DNA from: Paraspadella gotoi
Lineage: Eukaryota > Chaetognatha
Assembly: GCA_051294375.1 (NCBI GenBank)
Contig: CM119267.1
Location: forward strand, 17,769,780 to 17,833,779
Length of the DNA stretch: 64,000 bases
Direction: 5' to 3'
Positions 33,750 through 45,160 of this stretch are shown one piece after another (positions within the stretch are counted from its first letter, which is position 1; every line of letters starts with the position of its first letter). A program made the translations under genes and the position numbers. The notes beneath the pieces are model-generated. The model saw only the letters and a list, made by a program, of their open reading frames with translations, ran no database searches and was not told the DNA's origin.

Positions 33750-34440
33750 TGATTAAAACCAAATTAATTATCATTTAAGCAAAATAATTTATCGATTAAC
33801 CGAGGCTCAACCAATCACAAGCGAGGAGAATAAAATACACCTTGAAATAAAATGAAAAGGAGGCGAGAAAATGAAACGAACGAAATTCTCTTCAGTCTAA
33901 AATTCGTAATGAATTTCGGAAGCTGAGAAACGATGCGGACGGAGAATTAAGTTGAGAAATTTGGCGGAGATGGGAAAATGGAGGGGCGGAATGGGGGGGC
34001 GGGGAGTTGGGGGGGGAAAGGAGGTGTAAATAATTAGGGACGATGAAGACGGAAGGAGGAAAGAAAGAAATGCGATTATTGAATAGAATAAGGAAAGGAA
34101 GGGAAAGGAAGGTAGGAAAGGATAATGAGAAGCAGGGAATTTTTGTGGGAGGAAGGGGTATTAAAGTGAGAAAGAAAGGAGGAAAGTGTTAAGAGAAACC
34201 TGCGTGATGGAGTGAGTGAATAACGAGGAAACTTGGTCGGGTAAGTTTGGGTGTGAGAAAGTAAAACTGACGGGAGTAGCGAGTGTGGTCTTTGAAAAGC
34301 CCCGTGATTTTGTGAGGAGTGAATGAAAGAGTGAGAGTTTTTTTTTTTTTGTTTCTCTCGGTAAAAATTGAAGGAGAAACGAGAAGAAAAAATTTGGGAG
34401 TGAAAATTCGGTCGAGCGAATTGGATTTTTGGGGAAAAGG
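33750..34440. other. Purine-rich stretch, no gene seen
   Basis: G-runs lie near 33990-34015. The frame on the minus strand at 34076-34612 is simple-sequence driven and rejected. Confidence 0.5.
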
Positions 34441-34464
34441 TTCTTTCTTTCAATTTTCTTTTTT

Positions 34465-34465
<1 letters not shown>

Positions 34466-34560
<95 letters not shown>
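34466..34560. repeat. (TTTC)n microsatellite
   Basis: About 24 tetranucleotide units, nearly perfect. Confidence 0.97.
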
Positions 34561-34722
34561 TATTTTTCCGATTTTTTTCCCTTCTTTCTTTCATCGGAAA
34601 ATTTTGAAACATTATCAGTTATTAATAATTGCGAGAATTTTCGTCTAAGGATTTTTAATTATTATTCATTCAGGCGAGCCTTTGAAATTTCAAAAAGACG
34701 ATTTGTGGAAACCGCCGCCGAT

Positions 34723-34750
34723 GACGACGACGACGACGACGACGACGACG
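34723..34750. repeat. (GAC)n microsatellite
   Basis: Nine GAC units. Confidence 0.95.
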
Positions 34751-35415
34751 GCCGAAATAAAGCGGGAGTCATTAATTTTTTTTTATCCAAGTTAATTTCA
34801 ATCAAGCCTACGCTCTCTCTCTCTCTCTCTCTTCGTCTCTACTCTCGGTCCTCTCTCATCTCTCTTCTCTTCTTCATCTCTCTCTCTCTTTCTCTGTTTA
34901 TCATATTATTTTCTTTCTCTCGGTCAACGGCCAACTCGACATAATATTATGTTATCAGAGGCGAGAGCCGCGGCCGAGCCGATCGACCATCGGTTTCCGA
35001 TGCCTTTCACCTTCTCTGGCCACTTTGGCCACAATGGCTGGTTTTACTGTTTAGTCCGACAACAAGGAAGAGAAATTTTAGTTTTACACTCCTTTATATA
35101 TATTTCTTACTATATTTAGGCATTTCGCCGTTCGCATTTTATTCACAACGATAAAAAAATTATCCTTCCTATCATTCCTATTTTTTTTCCTTAATCCGTC
35201 GACTCCTTCCCTTATCTTCATCCTCCTCTTCCTCCTCCTCCTCCTTCTCTTCACCCTTCATCACCGGTCAACGGGTAAGGCCACAGTTCACAGTTCACAA
35301 TTCACACTTAACAGCGAAGACTTCACAAGATTCACCTTCACAGCTGCCGCGCCTCGCATTTTTGCCGCGCCGGTTGCCTGGCAGAGGCCGCTTCGCCTGG
35401 CACGTCCCTAGCCTA

Positions 35416-35460
<45 letters not shown>

Positions 35461-35744
35461 GCTGGCTCTCGCTTATGGTCTTTCGAACCATTTTGCAGTC
35501 CCCTTGATACATAGCGCTCCACCGCAGGAATATCAAGGAGTGAGAGCAGAGGAAAATAAATGAGAAGAAAAAAAAGAGGAGGGGGAAAGAGAGGAGAGAG
35601 AGAAGAGAAGAAAGAAGAGAGAGAGAGGCAGAGAGAGAGAGAGGAGGAGACGAGAGAGAGGAGAGAGGAAGAGAAACGGAGTGAGAGAGAAAGAGAGAGG
35701 AGAGAGAGAGAGAGAGAAGAGGACACACCCGCACCCAAACTACA

Positions 35745-36290
35745 GAGAGAGAGAGAGAGAGAGAGAAAAGAGAATAGAGGAAAAGATTAGGCGTAAATTA
35801 GGAAATAGAAACACCTACGTCCAAATGAATTAGTCCTCTCCTCGAGTTTAAATTTTGTCAAGTTGCATATTTTCCCTTTCCCTTCTCTACTCTCACGACC
35901 CTCCGTACATCTACGTTTCGCACTCTTGATTAAGGGTTTTCACCTCCAAAGGACAGCGGATGTGAAATTCTCACATTTTTTTTTCACGCTGTGCGATGAT
36001 TTGTAAATGGGAAGGTTTGAGACGAAGTGCCGAAAAGATGCTTTGATTTGATTCGCTTTTGATGCGATTTAAGGAAAATATTAAAAATATCTTGCTCGGA
36101 TAGGTTTTTTTCTCACGCCTATTTGAAATTACGACGAACTTGTCTTCTAATGCCACAAAAACAAAAGACGCCGTCTCAGCGACTCTAGATAATCAAGACT
36201 ATAGGAGATTTAGTTGACACAAGCGCGCAGGCATCTGGGAACAAGAGGTGCAAAATAAATTTATCAAAGAAGTCAAAAGAAAATGAATAA
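35745..36290 (+). repeat. Block A, copy 1
   Basis: Recurs at 36681-37211 with small indels. This copy keeps the minus-strand frame at 36146-35971 open, while the second copy breaks it, which suggests this one is the polished version. Confidence 0.85.
35971..36146 (-). CDS. Coding-like exon in block A
   Basis: After a TTTTTGTGGCATTAG acceptor (ending 36147), a 58-codon frame runs to TGA (EDKFVVISNRREKKTYPSK.. near its start). Upstream codons are also open to about 36189. The composition is varied for AT-rich DNA. The duplicate at 36900-37085 carries frame-breaking indels. No family recognised. Confidence 0.28.
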
Positions 36291-36600
36291 GAAAGGGGGG
36301 GAATCGGGGATAATGAACGCAAGAGAGGAGAAGAACAGAGGGAGAGAGAAGAGAGAGAGAGAGGGAGAGCGAGATGAGAGAAGAGAAGAGAGAGAGAGAG
36401 AGAGAAGACGAGAGAGAAGAGAGAGAGAATTCTATGGAAAGGCAACCGGAAAAAATAGAAAAATTCTCTCGATCGATTTTTTTTTATACGCTCGAAGCGA
36501 CATCGCTGTACGAATCGAGAAAAGAAAAAATTGAATAAAAAGAAAAAAAAACGAAAACTAAACATATTAATCTCCTTTTTCTTTTTTTCACATGGATTCT
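36291..36600 (+). repeat. Block B, copy 1
   Basis: Matches 39605-39880: a G-run then ATAATGAACGCA, a GA array, CTATGGAAAGGCAACCG, and ATACGCTCGAAGCGACATCG. Confidence 0.85.
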
Positions 36601-36655
36601 CCTCATCTACTCTCTCTCCTCTCTCTCTCTTCTCTCTCTCGCTCTCTCCTCTCTC

Positions 36656-36680
36656 NNNNNNNNNNNNNNNNNNNNNNNNN
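36656..36680. other. Assembly gap, exactly 25 N
   Basis: Lies between a CT array and a GA array, just before the second copy of block A. Confidence 0.99.
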
Positions 36681-37211
36681 AGAGAGAGAGAGAGAAAAGA
36701 GAATAGAGAAAGATGAGGCGTAAATTAGGAAAATAGAAACACCCGACGTCAAATGAATTAGTCCTCTCCTCGAGTTTAATTTTTCAAGTTTGCATATTTC
36801 CCTTTTCCCTTCTCTACTCTCACGACCCTCCGTACATCTTACGTTTCGCATCGTGATAAGGGTTTTCACCCTCAAGGACAGCGGATGTGAATATTTCTCA
36901 CATTTTTTTTTCACGCTGTGCGATGATTTGTAAATGGAAAGTTTTGAGACGAAGGTGCCGAAAAGATGCTTTGGGATTTGATTCGCTTTTGATGCGATTT
37001 TAAGGAAAATATTAAAAATAGTCTTTGCTCGGATTAGTTTTTTTCTCACGCTATTTGAATTCGATCGAATTGTCTAATGCACAAAAACAAAAGACGCCGT
37101 CTCAGCGACTCTAGATAATCAAGACTATGGAGATTTCAGTTGACACAAGCGCGCGGCATCTGGGAACAAGATTGCAAAATAAATTTTATCAAAGAAGTCA
37201 AAAGAAAATGA
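36681..37211 (+). repeat. Block A, copy 2, between two gaps
   Basis: Starts and ends exactly at 25-N gaps. It differs from 35745-36290 mainly by one-base indels. Confidence 0.85.
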
Positions 37212-37236
37212 NNNNNNNNNNNNNNNNNNNNNNNNN
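37212..37236. other. Assembly gap, exactly 25 N
   Basis: Separates block A copy 2 from the left arm of the inverted duplication. Confidence 0.99.
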
Positions 37237-37246
37237 CATTCCATTC

Positions 37247-39608
37247 CAGCTTATCCATCCATCCATCCAATCCGCCCCCCTTATCCAATTTTTTTTTTCC
37301 ATTCTGACAACGCCGTCCATTTAGGATCATATCTCTTTTCTTTTCCTTCCAAGATTTGAGTCCCGGCGAGAGAGACGCTTCTTCGGACGTCTCATGTGGC
37401 GTGGAAAAAAAGTTGGATAATAATTGTTTTCTCCGATTATTTTGTTTGCTTAAAAAAAAAAAAAAGAAATCGTGGCTACGGTCGATTGGTGGCATTGCTT
37501 GGTGCTTGGTGTTGACCGCAGAGACACAACCCATTCTCTTTCCCAGGGTCATGGGAAGAAAAAAAAGGGTGGGTTTTGACCCGATGCGCTGAAACGTATC
37601 GGCGTGGACCGCGTTTTCTTTGACGGCCGACCCTTCGGTCAAGAGGTCCTCATAACTCGGTGACGCCGATCGGTTGGATTTTTTTTTTTCATTTCTTTTT
37701 CTTATCTTTTCTTTTCTTTTTTTTTTTGATGAACGATCGAGAATCGGACGAGAGGAGCGAAAATAACCCAAGGTTTTTTTTTTTTTTGGATCGAGATGAA
37801 TTCGCTGATATTTAACATTTGTATAATATATCTAGACGAGGACTATATATACTTACGACCGATTATAAAAATCATCCATTTTCATTCAAGTGAATTTGCC
37901 ATCTGGCCACCTGACTTTGTACAGGTTGGTTAAGGCTCGCAAATCTCCAACAAGGATAATAGCATATGAAGGGCCCTGCGAGGTTTTCAATCAAGTCACA
38001 TTCTATATTATCCCTTCCAGTTCCTGGCTTTCCTTATCGATGAAGTGGAAACATTTTTTATTTATTTAACCTAATTGGATAAAAAGAATCATTATTGTTA
38101 AAAATTAGATAGGATTTTACTACTTCTTTGCACTACTTGTAATTTACATAGTTTAAATAGGTATTGGTTTTTTCTCCTAATCTATTTTTCCCCCCCCTTT
38201 TTTATTTTTTTTTTGCCTTTCCCATTCGCGCTGCCTTCACCACCATTCGCCGGATCAGTAGTTCGTTAAATATCGGATTTTCTCGTTTACTTACCCGACG
38301 CCAAATGGACGGAAAGCGTGATAGTCATGGCGACGGAGATTGGCTCTTTAAGGACGGAATACCGTTTGAGACGAGAGAGCAGAGGAGGAAGGAGAGAGAG
38401 AGAGATGAGAAGAGATGAGAGAGAGAGAGAGACGAGAGAGAGAGAGAGAGAGAGGGAGAGAGTATATTCTTCTTCCTGAAAAGGGCATATTGATTCATGT
38501 GGTGGTATTATATTTTGTAATTTCTTACCAGCAGTAAATAATAATAATTAATAAATTAAAGAATATTTTTAAATAATTATATTCCTTGATAAACGAACAA
38601 AGAAAATTAAAAAATATGAATTTTGGGGACGAGATTTTTCTATTCAACGCTCTCTATCGATAAATAAATATTTAATAAATTTCATACGTATATTATCGAA
38701 GTTTAAAATTTTTTAAAAAGGTTAAACAAGATTGAACATTTCCAAAAAGTCTCGTACAGAATTGACGTCACCAAGGATAACGTTAACGCATCCGGAAGTG
38801 GATAATAGTTAGCGACAAATTCGTCGTGTTTGCGAAAAGAGTCGCCATAAGTACGTTTACAGTTGAGTTCAGTCTTAACTGTTGTTCGCCCGTTTTTTTT
38901 TTCTTAACCTTTTTTCTCCAACTATTTTATACACACTATATTTATCTCTCGGAAGGTATATTTTCTTTCACTTTCTAAAACCTTCAACGTTCCTCTCTCC
39001 TTTTCCAAGGTTCACTCAGTCTGTGTTCCGTCTTTCAACTCCAAGATTGCATTCGCTTCTTAAGTCTCTTCCTTATTTTCTTTTTTTCTCACTTTTTTCT
39101 CTTTACTTTTCCTTCCTTAAGATTTTCTTCTTTCTGTCGTTTTCTCGGCTCTTCCTCCTTTTCCTCCCTCTGCTCTCTTTTTTCTTTTTTCATCTTCCCC
39201 TTTCTTCCTTCTTGTTCCTTAATTCCTCCTTTCTCTTTCCTATCTCGTCCTCCTCCTTCCTTTTTTTTTCTCCCCCATCTCCTTTTTATTCATTTTATCT
39301 TCCTCATTCTGTCTCTTTCTCATTCCTCCTTTTGCCCTTTTTTTACTTTTTCTTCCTGCCTTCCTCCCTTTTTTTTTAACTATCTCTTCCTCCTTCCCCT
39401 TTTTATTTCTTTTATACATTTTCAATTTCCTCTTTCCTCTAATATATTCCACGTCTACCTTTCTTTTCCAATTCACCTCTTGTCTCCATTTTTTTGTAGA
39501 ATCTTTCTCGAACGCAGTTCATCAATATGAAAATTAAGGAGAGGGCCCACCAGGCTGGAAAGTGTTTCACCCTGTTATTCCAGGTCGAGTCTATTTTGAC
39601 CTTTTCCG
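37247..39608 (+). repeat. Inverted duplication, left arm
   Basis: About 2.36 kb that reappears reverse-complemented at 42889-45160. Landmarks: ATCCATCC repeats (37253), the GTTGACCGCAGAGACACAACC block (37511), ATATCTAGACGAGGACTATA (37829), CATATGAAGGGCC (37964), and GGGCCCACCAGGCTGG (39543). Arms differ by substitutions and indels. Frames inside are not conserved between arms. Confidence 0.88.
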
Positions 39609-39624
39609 GGGGGGTAATGAACGC

Positions 39625-39697
<73 letters not shown>

Positions 39698-39880
39698 ATC
39701 CTATGGAAAGGCAACCGACGAAAAAATAGAAAAATTCTCTCGATCGATTTTTTTTTCTATACGCTCGAAGCGACATCGCCTGTACGAATGAGAAAAGGAA
39801 AAAATTGAATAAAAAAGAAAAAAAAACGAAACTAAAACATATTATCCTCTTTTTTCTTTTTTCACATGAATTTCCTCTCT
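39605..39880 (+). repeat. Block B, copy 2
   Basis: Direct repeat of 36291-36600. It begins where the left inverted arm ends. Confidence 0.85.
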
Positions 39881-39885
39881 TCTCT

Positions 39886-39891
<6 letters not shown>

Positions 39892-39936
<45 letters not shown>

Positions 39937-39943
39937 CTCTTCT
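39892..39943. repeat. Imperfect (CT)n tract
   Basis: CT arrays interrupted by TTC. Confidence 0.92.
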
Positions 39944-40108
39944 TCTTCTTTCTCTATGCCCGTGTTCTCGGAAGTGCTTTAAAGTTTTTGCTCATTTCTT
40001 ACCTCGAAGGCAATTCTTTCTTTCATACTCATATTTCATTTTAATTTTATGTATGCTTATTTGTCTAGGCCGTTTGTTTCAATTGCTTTTGGCGAACGGA
40101 TACCAATA

Positions 40109-40110
<2 letters not shown>

Positions 40111-40148
<38 letters not shown>
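40111..40148. repeat. (CT)n microsatellite
   Basis: Pure CT array. Confidence 0.97.
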
Positions 40149-40158
<10 letters not shown>

Positions 40159-40525
40159 GCCATATGGTTCAAAAACAACGGAAAAAAAACCAATTTGGCT
40201 CCTTTAAAAATATTCCTCGTCGTCCTTATGACAAAGATTAATTAACTATTTATTAATTGGACTGGCGATGCCGCACCTGAGCTCTAAGCCGAGGAGATTT
40301 TTGCAGCAACTGCCGCAATTTTTTTTTTAAGTATTTCTTCTCTTCGAGTTTGTCCTACTGTGCAACTACTACAAGAGCTCTCAATGTGACATTTGCGTCT
40401 TTTTTCTAATTTTGTCTTTTGTTTTAAATTATTTTGCATAAAGTCACATATGTCAAGTTGTCAACATATCACCATATAAAATTTGTAAACGCAAAGGCAA
40501 AGACTTAAAAATTTGTGAAAAAAAT

Positions 40526-40801
40526 CTACACTAATTTAAAATATGATATTTTTCGAGAAAATTGTCTCTTTGGCTTATGAATCGTCATTTCTCGCTTTAT
40601 TGGTTCGTTGGTTCGTCCATTTGTCCCTTCGTTCCTTCGATCCTTCGATCCTTCGATGAATACATATTTCCTGGTTGCCTTTCTATTCATTTTCCTCCTT
40701 CTATTATTCCAACTGCAACTGCATCGAGCGTCCGTCTGATCCGATAAATGGATTCCGTTTCCATTCGTAGACGAAACATATTTTTTTTTGCGGGTTTTCA
40801 T
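40526..40801 (-). CDS. Lys/Arg-rich open frame with cryptic repeats
   Basis: ATG at 40801 opens 91 codons (starts MKTRKKKYVSSTNGNGIHLS). The second half is built on degenerate GAAGGATCGAAGGAAC-type octamers, so the frame could be open by repetition. No signal peptide or domain is seen. Confidence 0.22.
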   Translation of the reverse strand: MKTRKKKYVSSTNGNGIHLSDQTDARCSCSWNNRRRKMNRKATRKYVFIEGSKDRRNEGTNGRTNEPIKREMTIHKPKRQFSRKISYFKLV

Positions 40802-41519
40802 AAAGAAAAAAAGATTCTGTATTTCGATGGCAGAAAATATCGGTTTGTATGATTCTCCAGTTTGGGTTTATTTTCCTCTCTCCTCGCTTCCCCTAATTTT
40901 TCTCCTTCATCCTTATTTTTTTAATAATTTCCGTTATCCGTCTTCCGACTTCACTCTCGCTCTTATCGGATTTTTCTCACCTTCACGTTTTCCTCATAGG
41001 CATCTTCTTAATATTACCTTTCCTTCCTTTCCTAAGCCCTCTTACAAGGTTTCTGGGTTACAGGGTTACAGGGTATTTTTTGAATTATCCAAAGTTTGAA
41101 CATAACATAAAAATTATGATTGATTGATTTCAACCACAAGTTATCCCATTTCCCAACTTAAAATAACTCAAAGTACAATCATAATTTTTTATTCATTTAA
41201 ATTATGAAATTAGTTGTTTTTTGTAGTTTTTTTTCGATTCAGTCGTCATCAATCACGCGGTACCACGCCTTACCAGTTAATTCATCTCTATTTTTCCCGC
41301 GTTCTCAAAAGAGAGTGTTGAGAGTGACGAACTCGAGGCTGGGTGTGTCTATTAGAGTGAAAAGCTCGAGAATCGGTGAAAAAAAAATTGAAAAGGAAAG
41401 GAGATCGAGTGAAAAAAAAAACCCCGGAGCCTCAACGAAGCGCGGATTCAATTAAGGGCGGTGGTGGCGCTAATTAATAACAATGTTTGAAAAATAAATC
41501 ATTAATTACGGGATGAGTC
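40802..41519. other. AT-rich stretch, no gene supported
   Basis: A minus-strand donor-like CTG|GTAAGG lies near 41265, without a coding frame leading to it. Confidence 0.45.
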
Positions 41520-41780
41520 TCCGCTAGGACGCGGCGACGCAGCAAAATAAAGCAGCGTCGGCGAAGCGGCTTCGCGGCGGCGAGGCAGCGGCGAAGCGGA
41601 GGAGACGCGGCAGAAACGCGGCAGAGATCCGGCAGCCACGCAAGCGGCGGCGCAGCTTAAGCGAGTGAAGGGGCGTCTTCCCTTTTAATTTAGTTTTCTT
41701 ACCGGCGCCGGCGAGTCGCGGCCCCAGCGTCTATTAATTCCACGGTCGAGCGCCGTAGTTTTCCTTAACCCCAAGCCGCT
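41520..41780. other. CpG-dense GCGGC-rich block
   Basis: Dense CpG with cryptic repeats of GCGGCGAAGCGG and GGCAG. It stands out from AT-rich surroundings and could be a promoter-associated island or a GC-rich exon, but no frame is convincing. Confidence 0.4.
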
Positions 41781-42228
41781 CGGTCTTCCATTGTCAGGTT
41801 TTACCTTCTTTTTTTTTTCAACTTATTTTCTCTATAAATTTCATCTTTTTTGCTTCTTTTTTTCGTCTCTCTAAACTTTCGGTCTTTACTTTTCGCTTTT
41901 CCAAGGTCCTTTGATCTCGATTCCCGAGTTTAATTGCCTCGCCTCGTCGGTGTCGCTGTCGCTCCCTCCTTTTTTACTTTCCTTTTCCTTTCTCTTTCCC
42001 TTTCCCTTTCCTTTTTTTTTCTTTTCTCCGTTAACTCTCGCTTAAACTTTTCCACCGGCGCATTCTTTCAAAACCTTTAACCTTAACCTATCCACCATCC
42101 ACCTCGCCCACCCGCCAACGTTCTCTTTATTTCCAACTTCATGTTTTCTTCATAGCCCTCTTCTCTTTTATTTCCATCGACAGACCTTTCTCCCTTTCAA
42201 ATCTCCAACAGAGAGAAAGAAGAGAGAG

Positions 42229-42265
<37 letters not shown>

Positions 42266-42422
42266 AGAGAGAGTTTAGGAAAGAGACGAAGAGTGAAGAA
42301 GGAATGAATTAATGCTTCGTGCCCCCGTTTTTAATTCAACTTCGTAAAAACCTGAAACGCCAGAAATTCACGGAAATGGAAAAGAGAGAGAGAGAGAGAG
42401 AAGAGAGAGATGGAGAGAGAGA

Positions 42423-42456
<34 letters not shown>

Positions 42457-42803
42457 AGAGAGAGAAGAGAGAGGAAGCGGGTGGAGGGAGAGAAAGAGAG
42501 AGAAGGAAAGAGAGGAGGAAAGGAACGGAGAGGTAGGTCGGAAGGAGGATATGACGACGTTCGTTTCCTTTCTACCGATATCTATTCTTCGAACTGCGGC
42601 GCGTCATTCGAATCACTCTCGTTCCGGCCTCGATCCTCTTTCTTTCTTTCCTTCTTTACTTTTTTTTTCATTCTTTCTTTCTTTCTTACTTGTTTTCTTT
42701 CTTTCTATTTGCAATCGTTGTTGAAAAGAAAAACTTTTCATTAATCATGAGAAATTCACTTAGTGACACGTACTTTCCCTACTTCAAACAAGCTCACTCT
42801 CTC

Positions 42804-42860
<57 letters not shown>

Positions 42861-42888
42861 TCAGTCTCCTCCCCCGGGAAAAGGTTCA
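41781..42888. other. Spacer with purine and pyrimidine tracts
   Basis: CT-rich to 42200, GA-rich from 42210 to 42540, and CT arrays at 42800-42870. Long frames here are Arg/Glu or Ser/Leu repeats and are rejected. Confidence 0.5.
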
Positions 42889-44004
42889 AAATAGACTCGA
42901 TCCTGGATAACAGGGTGAACACTTTCCAGCCAAGTGGGTGGGCCCTCTCCTTATTTCATATTGATGAACTCGTCGAGAAAGATTCTTCAAAAAAAATGGA
43001 ACAAGAGGTGAATTGGAAAAGAAAGGTAACGTGGAATATATTGAGGAAAGAGGAATTGAAAAATGTAATAAAAGAAATAAAAAAGGGGGAAGGAGGAAGA
43101 GATAGTAAAAAAAAAGGGAGGAAGCAGGAAGAAAAAGTAAAAAAAGGGCAAAAGGAGGAATGAGAAAGAGACAGAATGAGGAAGATAAAAAGAATAAAAA
43201 AAGGAGATGGAGAAAAAAAAGGAAGGAGGAGGACGAGATAGAGGAAGAGAAAGGAGGAATTAAGGAACAAGAGGAAGAAAGGGGAAGATGAGAAAGAAAA
43301 AGAGAGCAGAGGGAGGAAAAGGAGGAAGAGCCGAGAAAACAGAAAGAAGAAAATCTTAAGGAGGAAAAGTAAAGAGAAAAAAAAAGAATGAGAAAAAAAG
43401 AAAATAAGGAAGAGACTTAAGAGGCGAAAGACATCTGGAGTTGAAAGACGGAACACAGACTGAGTGAACTTGGAAAAGGAGAGAGGAACGTTGAAGGATT
43501 TTAGAAAGTGAAAGAAAATATATTCGAAGAGAATAAATATTAGTGTGTATAAAATGTTGGAAGAAAAAAGTTAAGAAAAAAAAACGGCGAACAACAGTTA
43601 AGACTGAACTCAACTGTAAACGTACTTCATGCGACTCTTTTCGCAAACACGACGAATTGTCGCTAACTATTATCCACTTCGGGATGCGTTTACGTTATCT
43701 TGGTGACGTCATTCTGTACGAGACTTTTGGAATGTTCAATCTTGTTTAACCTTTTAAAAAATTTTAAACTCGATATATACGTATGAAATTTATTAAATAT
43801 TTTATTTATCGATAGAGAGCGTTTGAATAGAAAATCTCGTCCAAAAATTCATATTTTTTGAATTTTCTTTGTTCGTTTATCAAGAATATAATTATTTAAA
43901 AATATTCTTTAATTTATTAATTCTTATTATTTTACTGCTGGTAAGAAAATACCAAATAAATACCACCAATGAATCATATCGCCTTTTCAGGATAGCAGAA
44001 TATA

Positions 44005-44008
<4 letters not shown>

Positions 44009-44045
<37 letters not shown>
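44009..44045. repeat. (CT)n microsatellite
   Basis: Pure CT array inside the right arm. Confidence 0.96.
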
Positions 44046-44048
<3 letters not shown>

Positions 44049-44084
44049 CGGGTCATTCCGTCTTAAGAGCCAATCTCCGTCGCC

Positions 44085-44119
44085 ATGACTATCACTCTTT
44101 CCGTCCATTTTGGCGTCGG
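44085..44119 (+). other. Possible first exon with strong donor
   Basis: GTCGCCATGACT.. runs to GGCGTCGG|GTAAGTAAA (donor at 44120). The left arm carries the same start and donor on its minus strand (about 38331-38297) but is one base shorter, so the frame differs. On the opposite strand CGGATCAG|GTAAGT ends near 44161. Coding status is unproven. Confidence 0.25.
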
Positions 44120-45160
44120 GTAAGTAAACGAGAAAATCCGATATTTAACGAACTTACCTGATCCGGCGAATGGTGTGAAGGCAGCGCGAATGGGAAAGGC
44201 AAAAAAAAAATAAAAAAGGGGGGGAAAAATAGATTAGAGAAAAACCAATACTACTTAAACTATGTAAATACAAAGTAGTGCAAAGAACGTAGTAAATCCC
44301 TATCTAATTTTTAAAATAATGATTCTTTTTATCCAATTGTAAATAAATAAAAAATGTTTCCACTTCATCGATAAGGAAGCCAGGAACTATGGAAGGGATA
44401 ATACTAGACTGTGACTTGATTGAAACCTCGCAGGGCCTTCATATGCTATTATCTTGTTGGAGATTTGCGAGCCTTAACCAACCTGTACAAAGTCAGGTGG
44501 CCAGATGGCATATTCATTGAATGAATGGATGATTTTTATATCGGTCGTAAGTATATATAGTCTCGTCTAGATATATTATACAAATATTAAATATCAGCGA
44601 ATTTCATCTCGATCCAAAAAAAAAAAACCTTGGGTCTATTTTCGCTCCTCTCGTCCGATTCTCCGATCGATTCATCAAAAAAAAAAAAGAAAGAAAGATA
44701 AGAAAAAGAAAGAAAAAAAAATCCAACCGATCGGCGTCCGAGTTATGAGGACCTCTTTGACCGAAGGGTCGGCCGGTCAAAGAAACCGGTCCAACGCCGA
44801 TCGTTTCAGCGCATCGGGTCAAACCCACCCTTTTTTTTTCTTCCCATGACCCTGGAAGAGATGGGTTGTGTCTCTGCGGTCAACACCAAGCACCAAGCAA
44901 TGCCACCAATCGACCGTAGCCACGATTTCTATTTTTTTTTTTTTAAACGCAAACAAATATCGGAGAAAAACAATTATTCATCCAACTTTTTTCCCGCCAC
45001 ATGAGACGTCCGGAAGGAAGCGTCTCTCTCGCCGGGACTCAAATCTTGGAAGGAAAAGGAAAAGAGATATGATCCTAAATGGACGGCGTTGTCAGAATGG
45101 AAAAAAAAAATTGGATAAGGGGGGCGGATGGATGGATGGATGGATAGCTGGATGGATGGA

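Larger units (their letters stand above)
42889..45160 (-). repeat. Inverted duplication, right arm
   Basis: Reverse complement of 37247-39608. Its inner end lies beside a CT array, as the left arm lies beside a GA array, so the breakpoints coincide with microsatellites. The spacer between arms is about 3.28 kb and contains no N gap. Confidence 0.88.

Noticed and set aside
34076-34612. 178-codon minus frame with KERKKERK repeats
   Set aside because: (GAAA)n translation plus Ser/Pro-rich low-complexity sequence.
37136-37771. 211-codon minus frame in the left inverted arm
   Set aside because: Crosses a 25-N gap, and the matching frame in the right arm is broken by indels, so no selection on the frame is visible.
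42319-42744. Arg/Glu-rich 141-codon frame and its overlaps
   Set aside because: Built from GA/GGA/GAA repeats; frame content is repeat-driven.
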